Assembly: GCA_023424865.1 (NCBI GenBank)
Contig: JAFADM010000570.1
Location: 1-24,095, forward strand
DNA from: Bacillota bacterium
GTDB taxonomy: Bacteria > Bacillota_A > Clostridia > DSM-8532
DNA: 24,095 bases
Direction of reading: 5' to 3'
Shown here piece after piece: positions 15,104-23,866 of the stretch (positions are counted from its first letter, which is position 1; every line of letters begins with the position of its first letter). The position numbers and the translations under genes were made by a program. The notes below the pieces were generated by a model. That model ran no database searches. It saw only the letters and a program-made list of their open reading frames with translations, and was not told the origin of the DNA.

Positions 15104-15280
15104 AATTTTTATCACTCCTCTTTTTTCTCCATTGTAACCTGAATCCTCAGCCTTGGAAGGATGCAAAGTTATGGTCTTGGTATGACAAAATCACCATAAT
15201 GGGCGTTTTGTATTTTATCTTTTTGTGAATTGTTATAAGGTTAAGTCACAAAACCAAACCAAGGAAGGATAGGATGGACT
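15104..15280. promoter_or_regulatory. Divergent control region between the binding-protein gene and the permease operon
   Basis: A 177-bp region. It holds a perfect 7-bp inverted repeat TTATGGT/ACCATAA (15169-15175 and 15193-15199, spacer 17), near its centre. A plausible minus-strand promoter is TTCCAA-16-TACAAT just before the binding-protein gene; a plus-strand -10 candidate (TATAAG) lies near 15234 with no good -35. An AraC-type regulator encoded in the operon may act here; this is inferred. Confidence 0.5.
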
Positions 15281-16204
15281 ATGAAAAAAAGACCATTGGG
15301 TGAGGCGTCCGCAGGCACCCGTCTTCGAAAGGATCTGGACCTGTACCTGATGCTGCTTGTGGGGCTTGCGTTGCTCATTGTATTCAAGTATGTCCCTATG
15401 GCGGGCATACTTATTGCGTTTAAGGACTTTGACATTTTTGAGGGCTTTTCCCAAAGCCCCTGGGTGGGCATTGCCAATTTCAGGGAGCTTTTTAATACAG
15501 GAGAGTTTTTGCAGGTTATGAAAAATACCCTTCTTATCAGCCTGTACAAAATCATCTTCTTTTTTCCCATGCCCATTATTCTGGCGCTCTGCCTCAATGA
15601 AATTACGGCCCTCAGGTACAAGCGAACCCTGCAGACCATTGTGTATCTTCCCCACTTTATTTCCTGGGTTGTGGTGTCCGGTGTCGTCTTTGATCTCCTC
15701 TCCTCATCCGGTATGATTAACAATCTGATTTATATACTTGGAGGGGAAAGGGTGCGGTTTTTAATGGATCCGTCCCTGTTCCGATCTCTTGTGGTTGCCA
15801 GTGCCACCTGGAAAGAGGTAGGCTACAGCGCGATTGTTTACCTGGCCGGTATTGCCTCCATTGATCCGTCCCTCTATGAGGCGGCGGTTATGGACGGTGC
15901 GGGCAAGGCAAAGCAAATCCGGTACATAACCCTGCCGGGCCTTAAGCCCATTATCGTCATCATGCTTCTTTTAAGAGTGGGCACCATCATGGACGCGGGA
16001 AGCGAACAGATTATGGCCCTTTATAACCCTACGGTATACGAAACAGGAGACGTTATCAATACCTTTACCTACAGGCTGGGCCTCACAAACATGCGCTATT
16101 CCTTCGCTTCCGCCGCAGGGCTTTTTAACTCCGTCATATCCTTCCTGCTTGTGGCAGCTTCCAACGCCTTCTGCCGCAGAGTGTTCAAACGGAGCCTCTG
16201 GTAA
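15281..16204 (+). CDS. ABC sugar transporter permease, LplB-type
   Basis: A 307-residue integral membrane protein with six hydrophobic helices of the CUT1 oligosaccharide importer class. It begins with the family-typical LDLYLMLLVGLALLIVFKYVPM and IAFKDFDIFEGF, and bears the cytoplasmic EAA loop YEAAVMDGAGKAKQIRYITL followed by PGLKPIIVIMLLL, which docks the ATPase. The start codon follows AGGATGG at short spacing. It is the first gene of a five-gene plus-strand unit (permease, permease, FAD oxidoreductase, YesN-like, YesM-like). No ATPase gene is present in the window; such importers commonly share an MsmX-type ATPase encoded elsewhere. Confidence 0.93.
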   Translation: MKKRPLGEASAGTRLRKDLDLYLMLLVGLALLIVFKYVPMAGILIAFKDFDIFEGFSQSPWVGIANFRELFNTGEFLQVMKNTLLISLYKIIFFFPMPIILALCLNEITALRYKRTLQTIVYLPHFISWVVVSGVVFDLLSSSGMINNLIYILGGERVRFLMDPSLFRSLVVASATWKEVGYSAIVYLAGIASIDPSLYEAAVMDGAGKAKQIRYITLPGLKPIIVIMLLLRVGTIMDAGSEQIMALYNPTVYETGDVINTFTYRLGLTNMRYSFASAAGLFNSVISFLLVAASNAFCRRVFKRSLW

Positions 16205-16248
16205 GCCCCAGCCTGTGGCTAAACCAAAACAGAAAGGAAACAAATCGA

Positions 16249-17124
16249 ATGAAAATAAAAGCGTCAAGGAAAGATAAGGGCTTTCAGCTTGCAAGCACTT
16301 TATTGGTAACCCTTTTGGCCATAAGCATTATTATACCCTTTATGAATATCATAGCAAAGGCCTTCAGCGGATATAACGCTGTGGTAGCGGGGGAGGTAGG
16401 GCTCCTGCCTGTGGATTTTCACTGGTCCTCCATGATTTATGTGTTAACGAATAGACAATTTACAACATCCTTTCTTGTCTCTGCCCAGGTGACACTTATG
16501 GGCACCTTCCTTTCCCTCTTTGCCTCGGGTATATCGGCCTACGCCCTTTCCAAAAAGCGCCTTATGGGCAGAAGCTTTTTTATCGCCCTTTTTGTCTTTA
16601 CCATGATGTTTTCGGGAGGTATGATTCCCAATTACATGCTTATGAAAAATCTCGGCCTTTTGAATTCCGTATGGTCCCTTTTTCTTCCCGGGGCTATAAG
16701 CGTGTACAATATGCTCATCCTGAAAAGCAATTTTGAGGGGGTGCCTGAAGCTTTAGAGGAATCGGCCACCCTAGACGGTGCCTCCAATATGACCATCTTT
16801 TTAAGGATATACCTGCCCGTGTCCCTGCCCTCCCTGGCGGCCGTGTCCCTTTTTCTGGCCGTAGGCTACTGGAATGAATACTGGAGCGCTCTGCTCTATA
16901 TTACAAAGAACCAGTATAAGCCCCTTCAGCTTTATATGCTGGATATCATCCAAAATGTCATGGATCCGCTCAATAGCGTGGACAGCGGCACCGATACCCG
17001 CTACGCTCCGGAAAGCGTCCGTGCGGCTACCATTATTGCTTCCACCGTGCCCATCCTTCTCATTTATCCTTTTCTGCAAAGGTATTTTGTCAAGGGCGTG
17101 CTGGTAGGCTCCGTCAAGGAGTAA
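16249..17124 (+). CDS. ABC sugar transporter permease, LplC/YtcP-type
   Basis: A 291-residue membrane protein, the partner of the upstream permease. It has about six helices (LASTLLVTLLAISIIIPFMN, FLVSAQVTLMGTFLSLFASG, ALFVFTMMFSGGMIPNYML and others). The EAA loop is LEESATLDGASNMTIFLRIY followed by LPVSLPSLAAVSLF. The stretch YWNEYWSALLYITKNQYKPL is typical of carbohydrate importers of this subclass, and the protein ends ILLIYPFLQRYFVKGVLVGSVKE, the diagnostic C-terminus of LplC-type permeases. AAAGGAA precedes ATG, 44 bp after the previous gene. Substrate not predictable. Confidence 0.94.
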   Translation: MKIKASRKDKGFQLASTLLVTLLAISIIIPFMNIIAKAFSGYNAVVAGEVGLLPVDFHWSSMIYVLTNRQFTTSFLVSAQVTLMGTFLSLFASGISAYALSKKRLMGRSFFIALFVFTMMFSGGMIPNYMLMKNLGLLNSVWSLFLPGAISVYNMLILKSNFEGVPEALEESATLDGASNMTIFLRIYLPVSLPSLAAVSLFLAVGYWNEYWSALLYITKNQYKPLQLYMLDIIQNVMDPLNSVDSGTDTRYAPESVRAATIIASTVPILLIYPFLQRYFVKGVLVGSVKE

Positions 17125-17160
17125 GCCTGTTTGAATAAGTGAATTGAAAGGGAGATTCCT

Positions 17161-19407
17161 ATGAAAAGGATAAAGGAAAGCTATGATTTTTGTGTTGTGG
17201 GAGGCGGGGTGGCCGGGGTGTGCTGTGCTCTTGCGGCAGCGAGAAACGGCGCCAGAACCGCGCTTGTTCAGGACAGGCCTGTCCTGGGCGGCAATTCCTC
17301 CAGCGAGGTGGGCGTAGGCCCTATAGGAAGCCAGTATTACAACGCCTTTACCATGGAGACGGGAATTGTGGGAGAGCTTCTTCTTGCAGACCGGACCCGG
17401 AACCACGCCGGCCTTCAGGATGCGGCCAGAACCAACAGCGTATATGATTTGACCCTGTACGATAAATGCCGGGAAGAAAAAAACCTGACGCTTCACTTAA
17501 ATACGACGGCTTATGAGGTAATCACCGAGAACGATAAAATCACGTCCCTTTTGTGCCGGCGTCCCGGAGGCACTCCGGATCTTTTTATTGAAGCCCGGCA
17601 GTTTGCCGACTGTACAGGGGACGGCTCCGTGGCATTAGGCGCGGGTGCTCACTGGGATTACGGCAGGGAAAGCCGGGAGGAATTTGGGGAGGGGCTGGCC
17701 GTGGCTCAGAGAGATGAGGGGGTCATGGGCTCCAGTATAGTTCTTCTGGCCAGAAATATGGGCCGCAAAACGGTCTTTACACCGCCGTCCTTTGCAAGAG
17801 CCTATAACGATGACAGCTTTGGCTATCTTCGGGGGCCCTTCATCCCATCGGGGGAGGCTTTCACCTACTCAGGCTGGTTTGAGATAGGCCTTCCCTATCA
17901 TACCGTCCATGACAGCCAGCTCATTTATGAGGATCTTTTGAGCCATGTTTTCGGCGTCTGGGATTATATAAAGAACAAAAAATACATAAAGGAATCCGAG
18001 AACTATGCGCTGGACTGGGTCTCTCCGGTTTTAGGCAAGCGGGAAAGCCGCAGGTTCCTGGGGGACTACAGGCTTACGGTTAACGATTGCCTCCGGGATC
18101 AGAGCTTCTATGACGCCGTAAGCTTTGGCGGATGGTTTGTGGATGAGCATACCGGGCTTTATGCCGGGGATATGCCCCCTGTTATGGGCATCCGGGACGC
18201 TATTTATGAAAATTACACATTGGTTGCTCCCTACACGGTACCCTTACGCTGCCTGTACAGCCGGAATATTGAAAATTTATGGTTTGCGGGGCGAAATATC
18301 AGCGTAACCCACCTGGCCCTGTGCTCCTTAAGGGTGCAGGCGACCCTTGGCCTAATCGGCCAGGCGGCGGGAACCGCGGCAGCCTATAGCCTGGCAAGAG
18401 GGCTTACCCCACGCCGGACGGCTGAGCCGGATCAGGTGGAGCCCTTGCGCCAGCTTCTTATAAAAGATGGGGTCTTTATTCCCAACTGTATGAACCGGGA
18501 GCCGGAGGATCTGGCGCGAACAGCCGGGCTTAAAGCGGATTCGGCCCTGCTTTTCACGGAAATGGCGCCCTCCGGACAAAAGGAAGCCCTTAACCTGGAC
18601 AGAGCCCAGATTTTTCCTCTAAATGGCTGGGTTGAGGCCATTGACGTCTTTGTGGAAAGGAGTAAGATGGAGGGAGGGCCTTTGAAATTCAGGCTTGAAA
18701 GTGTAAAAACCCTCTGGCAGCAGGAGAATGGACAGATTTTACTTGAGGGTGAGCTGGACGTACCGGGGGAATTTAAGGGCTATGCATCCCTTCATGTGGG
18801 CCAGAACCTTGAAAAGGGGCTTTACAGGCTCATTCTAAAAGCTCATGAGCAAGTGGCATGGTACCGGGCTCAAAATCAGCCTGGAGGCACCCAGGCCCAA
18901 TACCTGTTTGCCAATCCGGAGGATAAGGTTATACACGGACGGGTTATTCCGTCATACAGGAAGTATAATCAGAAATCCAGGGATATGTTCAGCCACAGCC
19001 TGAAAATCCGTCCTGCCCAGAATGTCTACGGCATTGAAAATGTTGCCGGAGGCAGAGCCTGGCCTTATGAAGGGCCTAATCTGTGGATGACGGACAGCCA
19101 AAAGCCCTGGATAGAGATAAGCCTTGACAGGGAGCGGGAGGTTTCCCGGGTCATTCTTTACCGGGATGTGGACCTGAATTGCTCACACAGCCGTATGGAG
19201 GGCTTCTGGCGCCCCCAATCCTGTCCCAATGCGTTTAAGATTTATGGTGAAACGCAGGAGGGTGAAATTCTTTTGTACACCTTCCAGGGTGACCCGTGCC
19301 ATAAAACGGAATGCCGGTTCCGGTCCACACGGACCAATAAGCTTATCCTTCGTTTTGACAACGAAGCCCGGTATACCCTGGGCCTTTATGAAATCCGCGT
19401 TTATTAA
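17161..19407 (+). CDS. FAD-dependent oxidoreductase (FAD_oxidored family) with discoidin-like C-terminal domain
   Basis: A 748-residue protein. The N-terminal Rossmann FAD site is CVVGGGVAGVCCALAAARNG (GxGxxG) with the acidic/basic ribose region and VLGGNSSSEVGVG soon after. FADCTGDGSVALGAGAHW and the C-terminal FAD motif LWFAGRNISVTHLAL with LRVQATLGLIGQAAGTAAAY complete the flavin fold by about residue 415. This is the FAD_oxidored (PF12831-type) pattern. Residues about 620-748 resemble a beta-sandwich discoidin/F5-8C domain (PWIEISLDREREVSRVILYR, FKIYGETQEGEI, LGLYEIRVY), a glycan-binding fold. There is no signal peptide, so it probably oxidises an imported sugar or sugar acid in the cytoplasm. 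It lies between permease and two-component genes, so regulation by the same substrate is likely. Substrate unknown. Confidence 0.87.
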   Translation: MKRIKESYDFCVVGGGVAGVCCALAAARNGARTALVQDRPVLGGNSSSEVGVGPIGSQYYNAFTMETGIVGELLLADRTRNHAGLQDAARTNSVYDLTLYDKCREEKNLTLHLNTTAYEVITENDKITSLLCRRPGGTPDLFIEARQFADCTGDGSVALGAGAHWDYGRESREEFGEGLAVAQRDEGVMGSSIVLLARNMGRKTVFTPPSFARAYNDDSFGYLRGPFIPSGEAFTYSGWFEIGLPYHTVHDSQLIYEDLLSHVFGVWDYIKNKKYIKESENYALDWVSPVLGKRESRRFLGDYRLTVNDCLRDQSFYDAVSFGGWFVDEHTGLYAGDMPPVMGIRDAIYENYTLVAPYTVPLRCLYSRNIENLWFAGRNISVTHLALCSLRVQATLGLIGQAAGTAAAYSLARGLTPRRTAEPDQVEPLRQLLIKDGVFIPNCMNREPEDLARTAGLKADSALLFTEMAPSGQKEALNLDRAQIFPLNGWVEAIDVFVERSKMEGGPLKFRLESVKTLWQQENGQILLEGELDVPGEFKGYASLHVGQNLEKGLYRLILKAHEQVAWYRAQNQPGGTQAQYLFANPEDKVIHGRVIPSYRKYNQKSRDMFSHSLKIRPAQNVYGIENVAGGRAWPYEGPNLWMTDSQKPWIEISLDREREVSRVILYRDVDLNCSHSRMEGFWRPQSCPNAFKIYGETQEGEILLYTFQGDPCHKTECRFRSTRTNKLILRFDNEARYTLGLYEIRVY

Positions 19408-19427
19408 CAGCAGGAGGGAAAACAGCC

Positions 19428-21008
19428 ATGGCCACCGTATTGATTTGCGACGACGATAAGCTCATCCGAAACGGAGTAGCGGCCTTTCTTACGGAATTGG
19501 GCCTTTGCAGTGTTGTGGAGGCCAGAAACGGGACTGAAGGGCTGGCCCTTTTCAGGCAGTTTTCCCCTGAGGTGATTGTCACCGACATCCATATGCCCGA
19601 TCTGGACGGCATCTCCATGGTCCGTCGGATACGGGAGGAGGGAGCCCAGACAAAAATCATTATTCTAACAGGCTATGCGGAGCTGGACTATTTAAAAGCG
19701 GCTTTTAAAAACGATGTGATTGATTTCCTTATAAAGCCTGTGGACCCGGAGGAAATGGGGCAGGCCGTAAAAAAAGCCCTTCGGAAACAGGCGGATGAGG
19801 AAAACTTTAAAAACCATCTTCTCAGCCTCAGGCATAAGGTCCTTACCACCCTTCCTTCCTACAGGGAAAACTATTTTACGGCTTTGGTAACGGATCCTGC
19901 GGTGGATACTACCCGGCTGGCTCAGAAAATGGAGTTTATGGAGCTTCCCTTTAATGTGGATGACGAGTACCTGGCCTTCTGTGTGCGCATTTCCGATGAA
20001 AAGGGGTTTTCTTCTGAAATGGAGGCGGAGCTTTTCAAGCTCATGGTAGTGAATGTCATGCAGGAGCTTGTGGACAGAAAACACAGGGGGTATGTCTTCT
20101 CCCTTGAAAAAAACAAATATGCAGGGGTGCTTTCCACAGGCGAAAGCACTTGCCCCGAGGATTTTTCCACACTTTTTTCTGAAATTAGAACCACCCTTCC
20201 CGAATACCTCAAGTGCCAGTGCGCCGTTGGCGTGGGGCCTTTTGTGGTGGGGCTTCAGAATACCGGCGAATCCTTTATGTATGCCGCTCAATCCCTTAAC
20301 CGGCAATTTCTCCATGGCTACAACACGGTTTTTTACAGTGAAACCCTGCGTCAGGAGGAAGGAACGGTAAAGCCGCCTCAGGGCGAGCTTATTGAAAGGC
20401 TGATCCGGTCCCTGTGGCAGGAGGACAGGAAGGACGCCGCCGGTGCATCAGAGGCTCTTTTTAAGGAAGTGAGGGCCGGAGGGCCTTACGATATTAAAAG
20501 CATACACAGCTATTTTCACCTGCTTTTCATGGAGCTTTACGACGGTTTTTTAAAAAAACTGGGGCTTCCTGTTATGGAGCTGGTTTCCAACTTTACGGAG
20601 GGCCTCCGGATGTGTGAAAACCTCCTTCAGCTGGAGGCCTTTTTCCTTGCCCGTATAAACCAGTACATTGATTTTAAAAATGCCAGAAGCAGCGGCGAAA
20701 ATCAGGTGGTAGCCCAGTTAAAGAGCATTATTCACGCCGAATACGATCAGGACCTGACAATCAACGCTCTGTCACGGCGTGTTTTTCTTTCAGTAAATTA
20801 TCTTTGCCTCCTTTTCAAAAAGGAGATGAATATGACCATTAACGATTACCTTACCCGATACCGGATGGAAAAGGCCAGGGAGCTTTTAACGGAGGGTAAG
20901 CACAAATTAAGTGAAATTGCGGGGCTGGTTGGCTATCAGGATCAGAAATATTTCAGTAAAATCTTTAAGAAGGTAACGGGGATGAATCCCTCCGAATTAA
21001 TGAAATAA
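19428..21008 (+). CDS. YesN-like response regulator (REC plus AraC-type DNA-binding domain)
   Basis: A 526-residue regulator. The receiver domain covers residues about 1-120: acidic cluster DDD (8-10), phospho-acceptor Asp53 in VTDIHMPDLDG, Thr81 in IIILTGYAEL and Lys103 in DFLIKPVDP. A long middle region of about 280 residues, partly helical, follows. The C-terminal 100 residues are the AraC/XylS tandem helix-turn-helix (DLTINALSRRVFLSVNYLCL, FKKEMNMTINDYLTRYRMEK, LSEIAGLVGYQDQKYFSKIF, KKVTGMNPSEL). GGAGGG precedes the ATG. It follows the oxidoreductase gene by 20 bp and precedes its probable partner kinase by 51 bp. It likely activates the transporter genes in response to extracellular sugar; the site is unknown. 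Confidence 0.95.
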   Translation: MATVLICDDDKLIRNGVAAFLTELGLCSVVEARNGTEGLALFRQFSPEVIVTDIHMPDLDGISMVRRIREEGAQTKIIILTGYAELDYLKAAFKNDVIDFLIKPVDPEEMGQAVKKALRKQADEENFKNHLLSLRHKVLTTLPSYRENYFTALVTDPAVDTTRLAQKMEFMELPFNVDDEYLAFCVRISDEKGFSSEMEAELFKLMVVNVMQELVDRKHRGYVFSLEKNKYAGVLSTGESTCPEDFSTLFSEIRTTLPEYLKCQCAVGVGPFVVGLQNTGESFMYAAQSLNRQFLHGYNTVFYSETLRQEEGTVKPPQGELIERLIRSLWQEDRKDAAGASEALFKEVRAGGPYDIKSIHSYFHLLFMELYDGFLKKLGLPVMELVSNFTEGLRMCENLLQLEAFFLARINQYIDFKNARSSGENQVVAQLKSIIHAEYDQDLTINALSRRVFLSVNYLCLLFKKEMNMTINDYLTRYRMEKARELLTEGKHKLSEIAGLVGYQDQKYFSKIFKKVTGMNPSELMK

Positions 21009-21059
21009 GCGATTGCCGTCCAGAAGCGCCTGAAAGGTGAAGCAAAAAGGAGTTGGCCC

Positions 21060-22802
21060 ATGAAGGTTTTGCCCGGAGTCCCAAAATGCATCTTGAAAGT
21101 GTATGCCAGGCTTAAAATCAAAACCAAAATGACTCTGAGCTTTGCTTTAATTATTTTGCTCTGCAGTGTTTTTACCTTGCTTATCTTTTTTCATTACAAC
21201 ACAAAGATTGTATCGGAAAACGCTATCCGCAACTTTTACGAGGTGCTCAAGCAATGCTCCTTCAACATGGACAGCCTCTTTTTATCCGCCGAAGCTGCCA
21301 TTAAGGGCTATCAGTACAACGATACCCTTATGACCATTTTCAATAAGGTAGAGGAGTGCAGCCTGTCCGAGCAGCTGGATGATTACAAGGAGCTTTCCCA
21401 GATCCGCTTCATGAATACGGCCAACTACCATCTGAGCCATATCCGGTTTTATTTTACTACCGACGCCATTTATACAAGGGAAAAGACCGGCTTTGCAAAG
21501 CTTGAGGATATTGAGGAAAAGCCCTGGTATTCCCGGCTGACCTTCATGGAGGGCGCCCCGTTGTGGGTGCTGGATGAAAACGCTGAGATTCTTTGCGTCC
21601 GGGAGGTCCGCAATTATGTTGCCACGGCGGAGGTTCTGGGTGCCATTGAGATTGCCGTAAAACAGGAGAATATTCTGTCTGCCCTGGAAAGTATCATTAC
21701 GCTTGCCGGGGGAAGCGCCTTCCTTTACGACGATCAGATGACCCTGGCCGTTAAGGCCGGGGAGTATCCGGGAGATCCTGAGGCGCTTTTAAATGCGGAT
21801 TACAGGATTTTAAACGGTATGGAATACTCCAGGCAACAGGAGGTCTATGCTGTTAAGGCCAAACTTTCAAACAACTGGACGCTTCTTGCCGCCCTGCCGC
21901 TTAAAACTGTGGATGATAAGGTCTACTCCCTTTTTCTAAATATTGTACTGTTCAGCATCGCTGCCCTGGCATTGGGCTTTCTCCTGTCCTTTCTTCTCTC
22001 CTGGAGCCTGTCGTCACGCATTGGCCGCCTGATTCGTTTTATGGAAAAGGCGGATATCTACTCCGACAATTATGTGGATGATAAGCACTATAATGACGAA
22101 ATTACGGTGATTGAAAAAAGCTTTAATGCCAAGCTCAAAACCATAAGGGAGCTGGTCGCGGAAAACGACGAGGTACATAAAAAGAAAGCAAAAGCCGATT
22201 TTGATGTCCTCCAGGAGCAGATTAACCCCCATTTTCTTTATAATTGCATCGACAGCATCAACTGGATGGCCGCAAGCCTTAAAGCCTACGACATTGCCAG
22301 GATGTCCCGCCTTTTGGGCCGGTTTTACCGCATGGTATTGAACAGCGGACGGCAGAATGTCCTTCTTAAGGATGAGCTGGAACATGTAAAGGTTTATCTG
22401 GAACTCATGGAAATGCGTATGGATCTTCCCCTGGTGGTGGTTTACGACATTGATGAAACGCTCCTTGGCAGAGAGATCATCAAGCTTATTTTGCAGCCGG
22501 TGGTAGAAAACGCCATTATTCACGGCTTGCTTATTCCAAGAGAGGAGCCCGGAAGACTCCTTGTCCGGATTCTGAAAGCGCAGAATGAGAGCCTTATGAT
22601 AACGGTTGAAGATAATGGGGCGGGCATGGACGAAGCCACTCTGGAGCGGCTCCGCCGCACCCTTTCCGGCGAAGAAGAAGGAGGCTTTGGCCTTCGCAAT
22701 GTAAATCAGAGAATCAGGCTCTATTACGGAAATCAATATGGAGTCACCCTTGAAAGCACGGTGGGAAAGGGAACTCGTGTGACACTTACCCTGCCGGTTT
22801 AA
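21060..22802 (+). CDS. YesM-like sensor histidine kinase
   Basis: A 580-residue membrane kinase of the LytS/YesM type. A first membrane helix lies at about residues 22-45 (MTLSFALIILLCSVFTLLIF). An extracellular Cache-like sensor region (about 46-290) follows, then a second helix near 291-315 (LFLNIVLFSIAALALGFLLS), a HAMP linker, and the His_kinase motif QINPHFLYNCIDSINW with phospho-accepting His391. The ATPase domain shows the N-box LQPVVENAIIHGL, the DNGAGM box and GGFGLRNVNQRIRLYYG. AAGGAG lies 7 nt before ATG. It completes the two-component pair with the upstream YesN-like protein. Orphan use with another regulator cannot be excluded. No clear terminator follows. Confidence 0.95.
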   Translation: MKVLPGVPKCILKVYARLKIKTKMTLSFALIILLCSVFTLLIFFHYNTKIVSENAIRNFYEVLKQCSFNMDSLFLSAEAAIKGYQYNDTLMTIFNKVEECSLSEQLDDYKELSQIRFMNTANYHLSHIRFYFTTDAIYTREKTGFAKLEDIEEKPWYSRLTFMEGAPLWVLDENAEILCVREVRNYVATAEVLGAIEIAVKQENILSALESIITLAGGSAFLYDDQMTLAVKAGEYPGDPEALLNADYRILNGMEYSRQQEVYAVKAKLSNNWTLLAALPLKTVDDKVYSLFLNIVLFSIAALALGFLLSFLLSWSLSSRIGRLIRFMEKADIYSDNYVDDKHYNDEITVIEKSFNAKLKTIRELVAENDEVHKKKAKADFDVLQEQINPHFLYNCIDSINWMAASLKAYDIARMSRLLGRFYRMVLNSGRQNVLLKDELEHVKVYLELMEMRMDLPLVVVYDIDETLLGREIIKLILQPVVENAIIHGLLIPREEPGRLLVRILKAQNESLMITVEDNGAGMDEATLERLRRTLSGEEEGGFGLRNVNQRIRLYYGNQYGVTLESTVGKGTRVTLTLPV

Positions 22803-22819
22803 TCCGGGTGTGCTTCCAG

Positions 22820-22983
22820 TTAGTGTGAGCTGCCATCTGCCGCAAAAGCTTTGGTAAAGGAGGGGCCGGGGGACCAGAAGAACGCGTTGAGGTACATGTA
22901 AAGCTTTCCATATGGCTTTTAAGCTTATCGCCGTCCAGGATTACCACAAGGGTTGCCTGGGCGTTTTTTATAATATCCGTAGG
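22820..22983 (-). pseudogene. Frameshifted remnant of an unidentified gene (C-terminal fragment)
   Basis: On the minus strand two adjoining frames read like protein. The first, after a TGA at 22986-22984, contains QATLVVILDGDKLKSHM. Near 22900-22908 the sense continues in the next frame as LYMYLNAFFWSPGPSFTKAF, ending at TAA (22822-22820). Restoring one C in the AGCTTT around the join would give a continuous chain of about 54 residues. There is no start codon or ribosome binding site at the head, so this looks like the decayed end of a lost gene. I do not recognise the family. The alternative is chance. Confidence 0.45.
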
Positions 22984-22991
22984 TCATTATT

Positions 22992-23020
22992 TTGTTGATT
23001 TCACCACAAAAATGTATAAC
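22992..23020 (+). promoter_or_regulatory. Sigma-A promoter of the DUF2461 gene
   Basis: TTGTTG (22992-22997) and TATAAC (23015-23020) are 17 bp apart, 77 bp before the ATG. A second candidate, TTCGTT-18-TATACT, lies about 40 bp closer to the gene (-10 near 23058). Confidence 0.55.
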
Positions 23021-23096
23021 TATACTCGATTATTCGTTTTCCAGTCAGATCTTTGTTATACTAGAACTAAATGAATCCGGTTTTAGGGGGATAAGC

Positions 23097-23789
23097 ATGA
23101 GTTTTAAAGGATTTACCAAGGAAGCCCTTCGGTTTCTTTTTGAAAACAAGCTAAATAACAGTAAGGAATGGTATGACGACCATAAGGCAGATTATAAGAA
23201 TTTTGTCTATAACCCTTTTGTTGAGTTAGTGGAGGAGCTTTCTCCCGCAATGAAGGAAATTGACGAAAGCTTTATTACCGTCCCCTCCAAGATTATATCC
23301 AGAGTACGCAGAGATACGCGTTTTACGAAGGATAAGAGCCTTTACAGGGATAATGTGTGGATTGTTTTTTTAAGAGACAAGAGCCGCATGGCCACCTCTG
23401 CCTGCTACTGGTTTGAGTTGGGACAGAAGGGAACCAGCTATGGCGTAGGCTATTATGGCGCCGAGACCTCGGATATGGCGGCCATGAGAGAATTAATACT
23501 GGAAAATCATCCGGCCTTCCAAAGCGCTCAGGCTTGCTACGAGAGGCAAAGCCTTTTCACTCTGGGCGGGGAAAGCTACAAAAGAAGCCGTTACCCGGAA
23601 AAACCGGAGACTCTGAGACAATGGCTGGATAAAAAAAATATCTATTTCGAAGCGGTGCAGCCCCATTTTGATCTGGCTTATTCAAAGGACCTGCCTCAAA
23701 TACTTAAGCGTGATTTCGAGGTGCTCAAGCCCGTTTATGATTTCCTTCTGGCTTGCGGCGCCCGCTCAGGAGCAGAAACGGTTAAATAA
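23097..23789 (+). CDS. DUF2461 family protein
   Basis: A 230-residue soluble protein of the DUF2461/TIGR02453 type. Recognisable are GFTKEALRFLFENKLNNSKE, the W-Y-D-x-H-K-A-D-Y box, SRVRRDTRFTKDKSLYRDNV (the family core with R-D-T-R-F-x-K-D-K-S-x-Y), WFELGQKGTSYGVGYYGAE and the C-terminal HFDLAYSKDLPQILKRDFEV. Function is unknown across bacteria. The frame is open further upstream to 22992, but the start is placed at ATG 23097 because GGGGG is suitably spaced and family homology begins there; the upstream codons overlap the promoter. An intrinsic terminator follows 45 bp after the stop, so it is probably monocistronic. Confidence 0.9.
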   Translation: MSFKGFTKEALRFLFENKLNNSKEWYDDHKADYKNFVYNPFVELVEELSPAMKEIDESFITVPSKIISRVRRDTRFTKDKSLYRDNVWIVFLRDKSRMATSACYWFELGQKGTSYGVGYYGAETSDMAAMRELILENHPAFQSAQACYERQSLFTLGGESYKRSRYPEKPETLRQWLDKKNIYFEAVQPHFDLAYSKDLPQILKRDFEVLKPVYDFLLACGARSGAETVK

Positions 23790-23834
23790 GTAAATGAATT
23801 GCTGAATCCGCGGGAAATATTTCCATAAGATACT

Positions 23835-23866
23835 CCGGCAGGGTTAACCTGCCGGCTCTTTTTTTT
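23835..23866 (+). terminator. Intrinsic terminator after the DUF2461 gene
   Basis: A perfect 8-bp GC-rich stem CCGGCAGG/CCTGCCGG (23835-23842 and 23848-23855) with a GTTAA loop is followed by CTC and eight T (23859-23866). Confidence 0.92.

Noticed and set aside
22014..22736. 240-codon minus-strand frame within the histidine kinase gene
   Set aside because: It is antisense to conserved kinase motifs, a shadow of codon bias.
22992..23096. Longer N-terminus of the DUF2461 protein
   Set aside because: The extra codons overlap a good promoter, lack a ribosome binding site and precede the region of family similarity.
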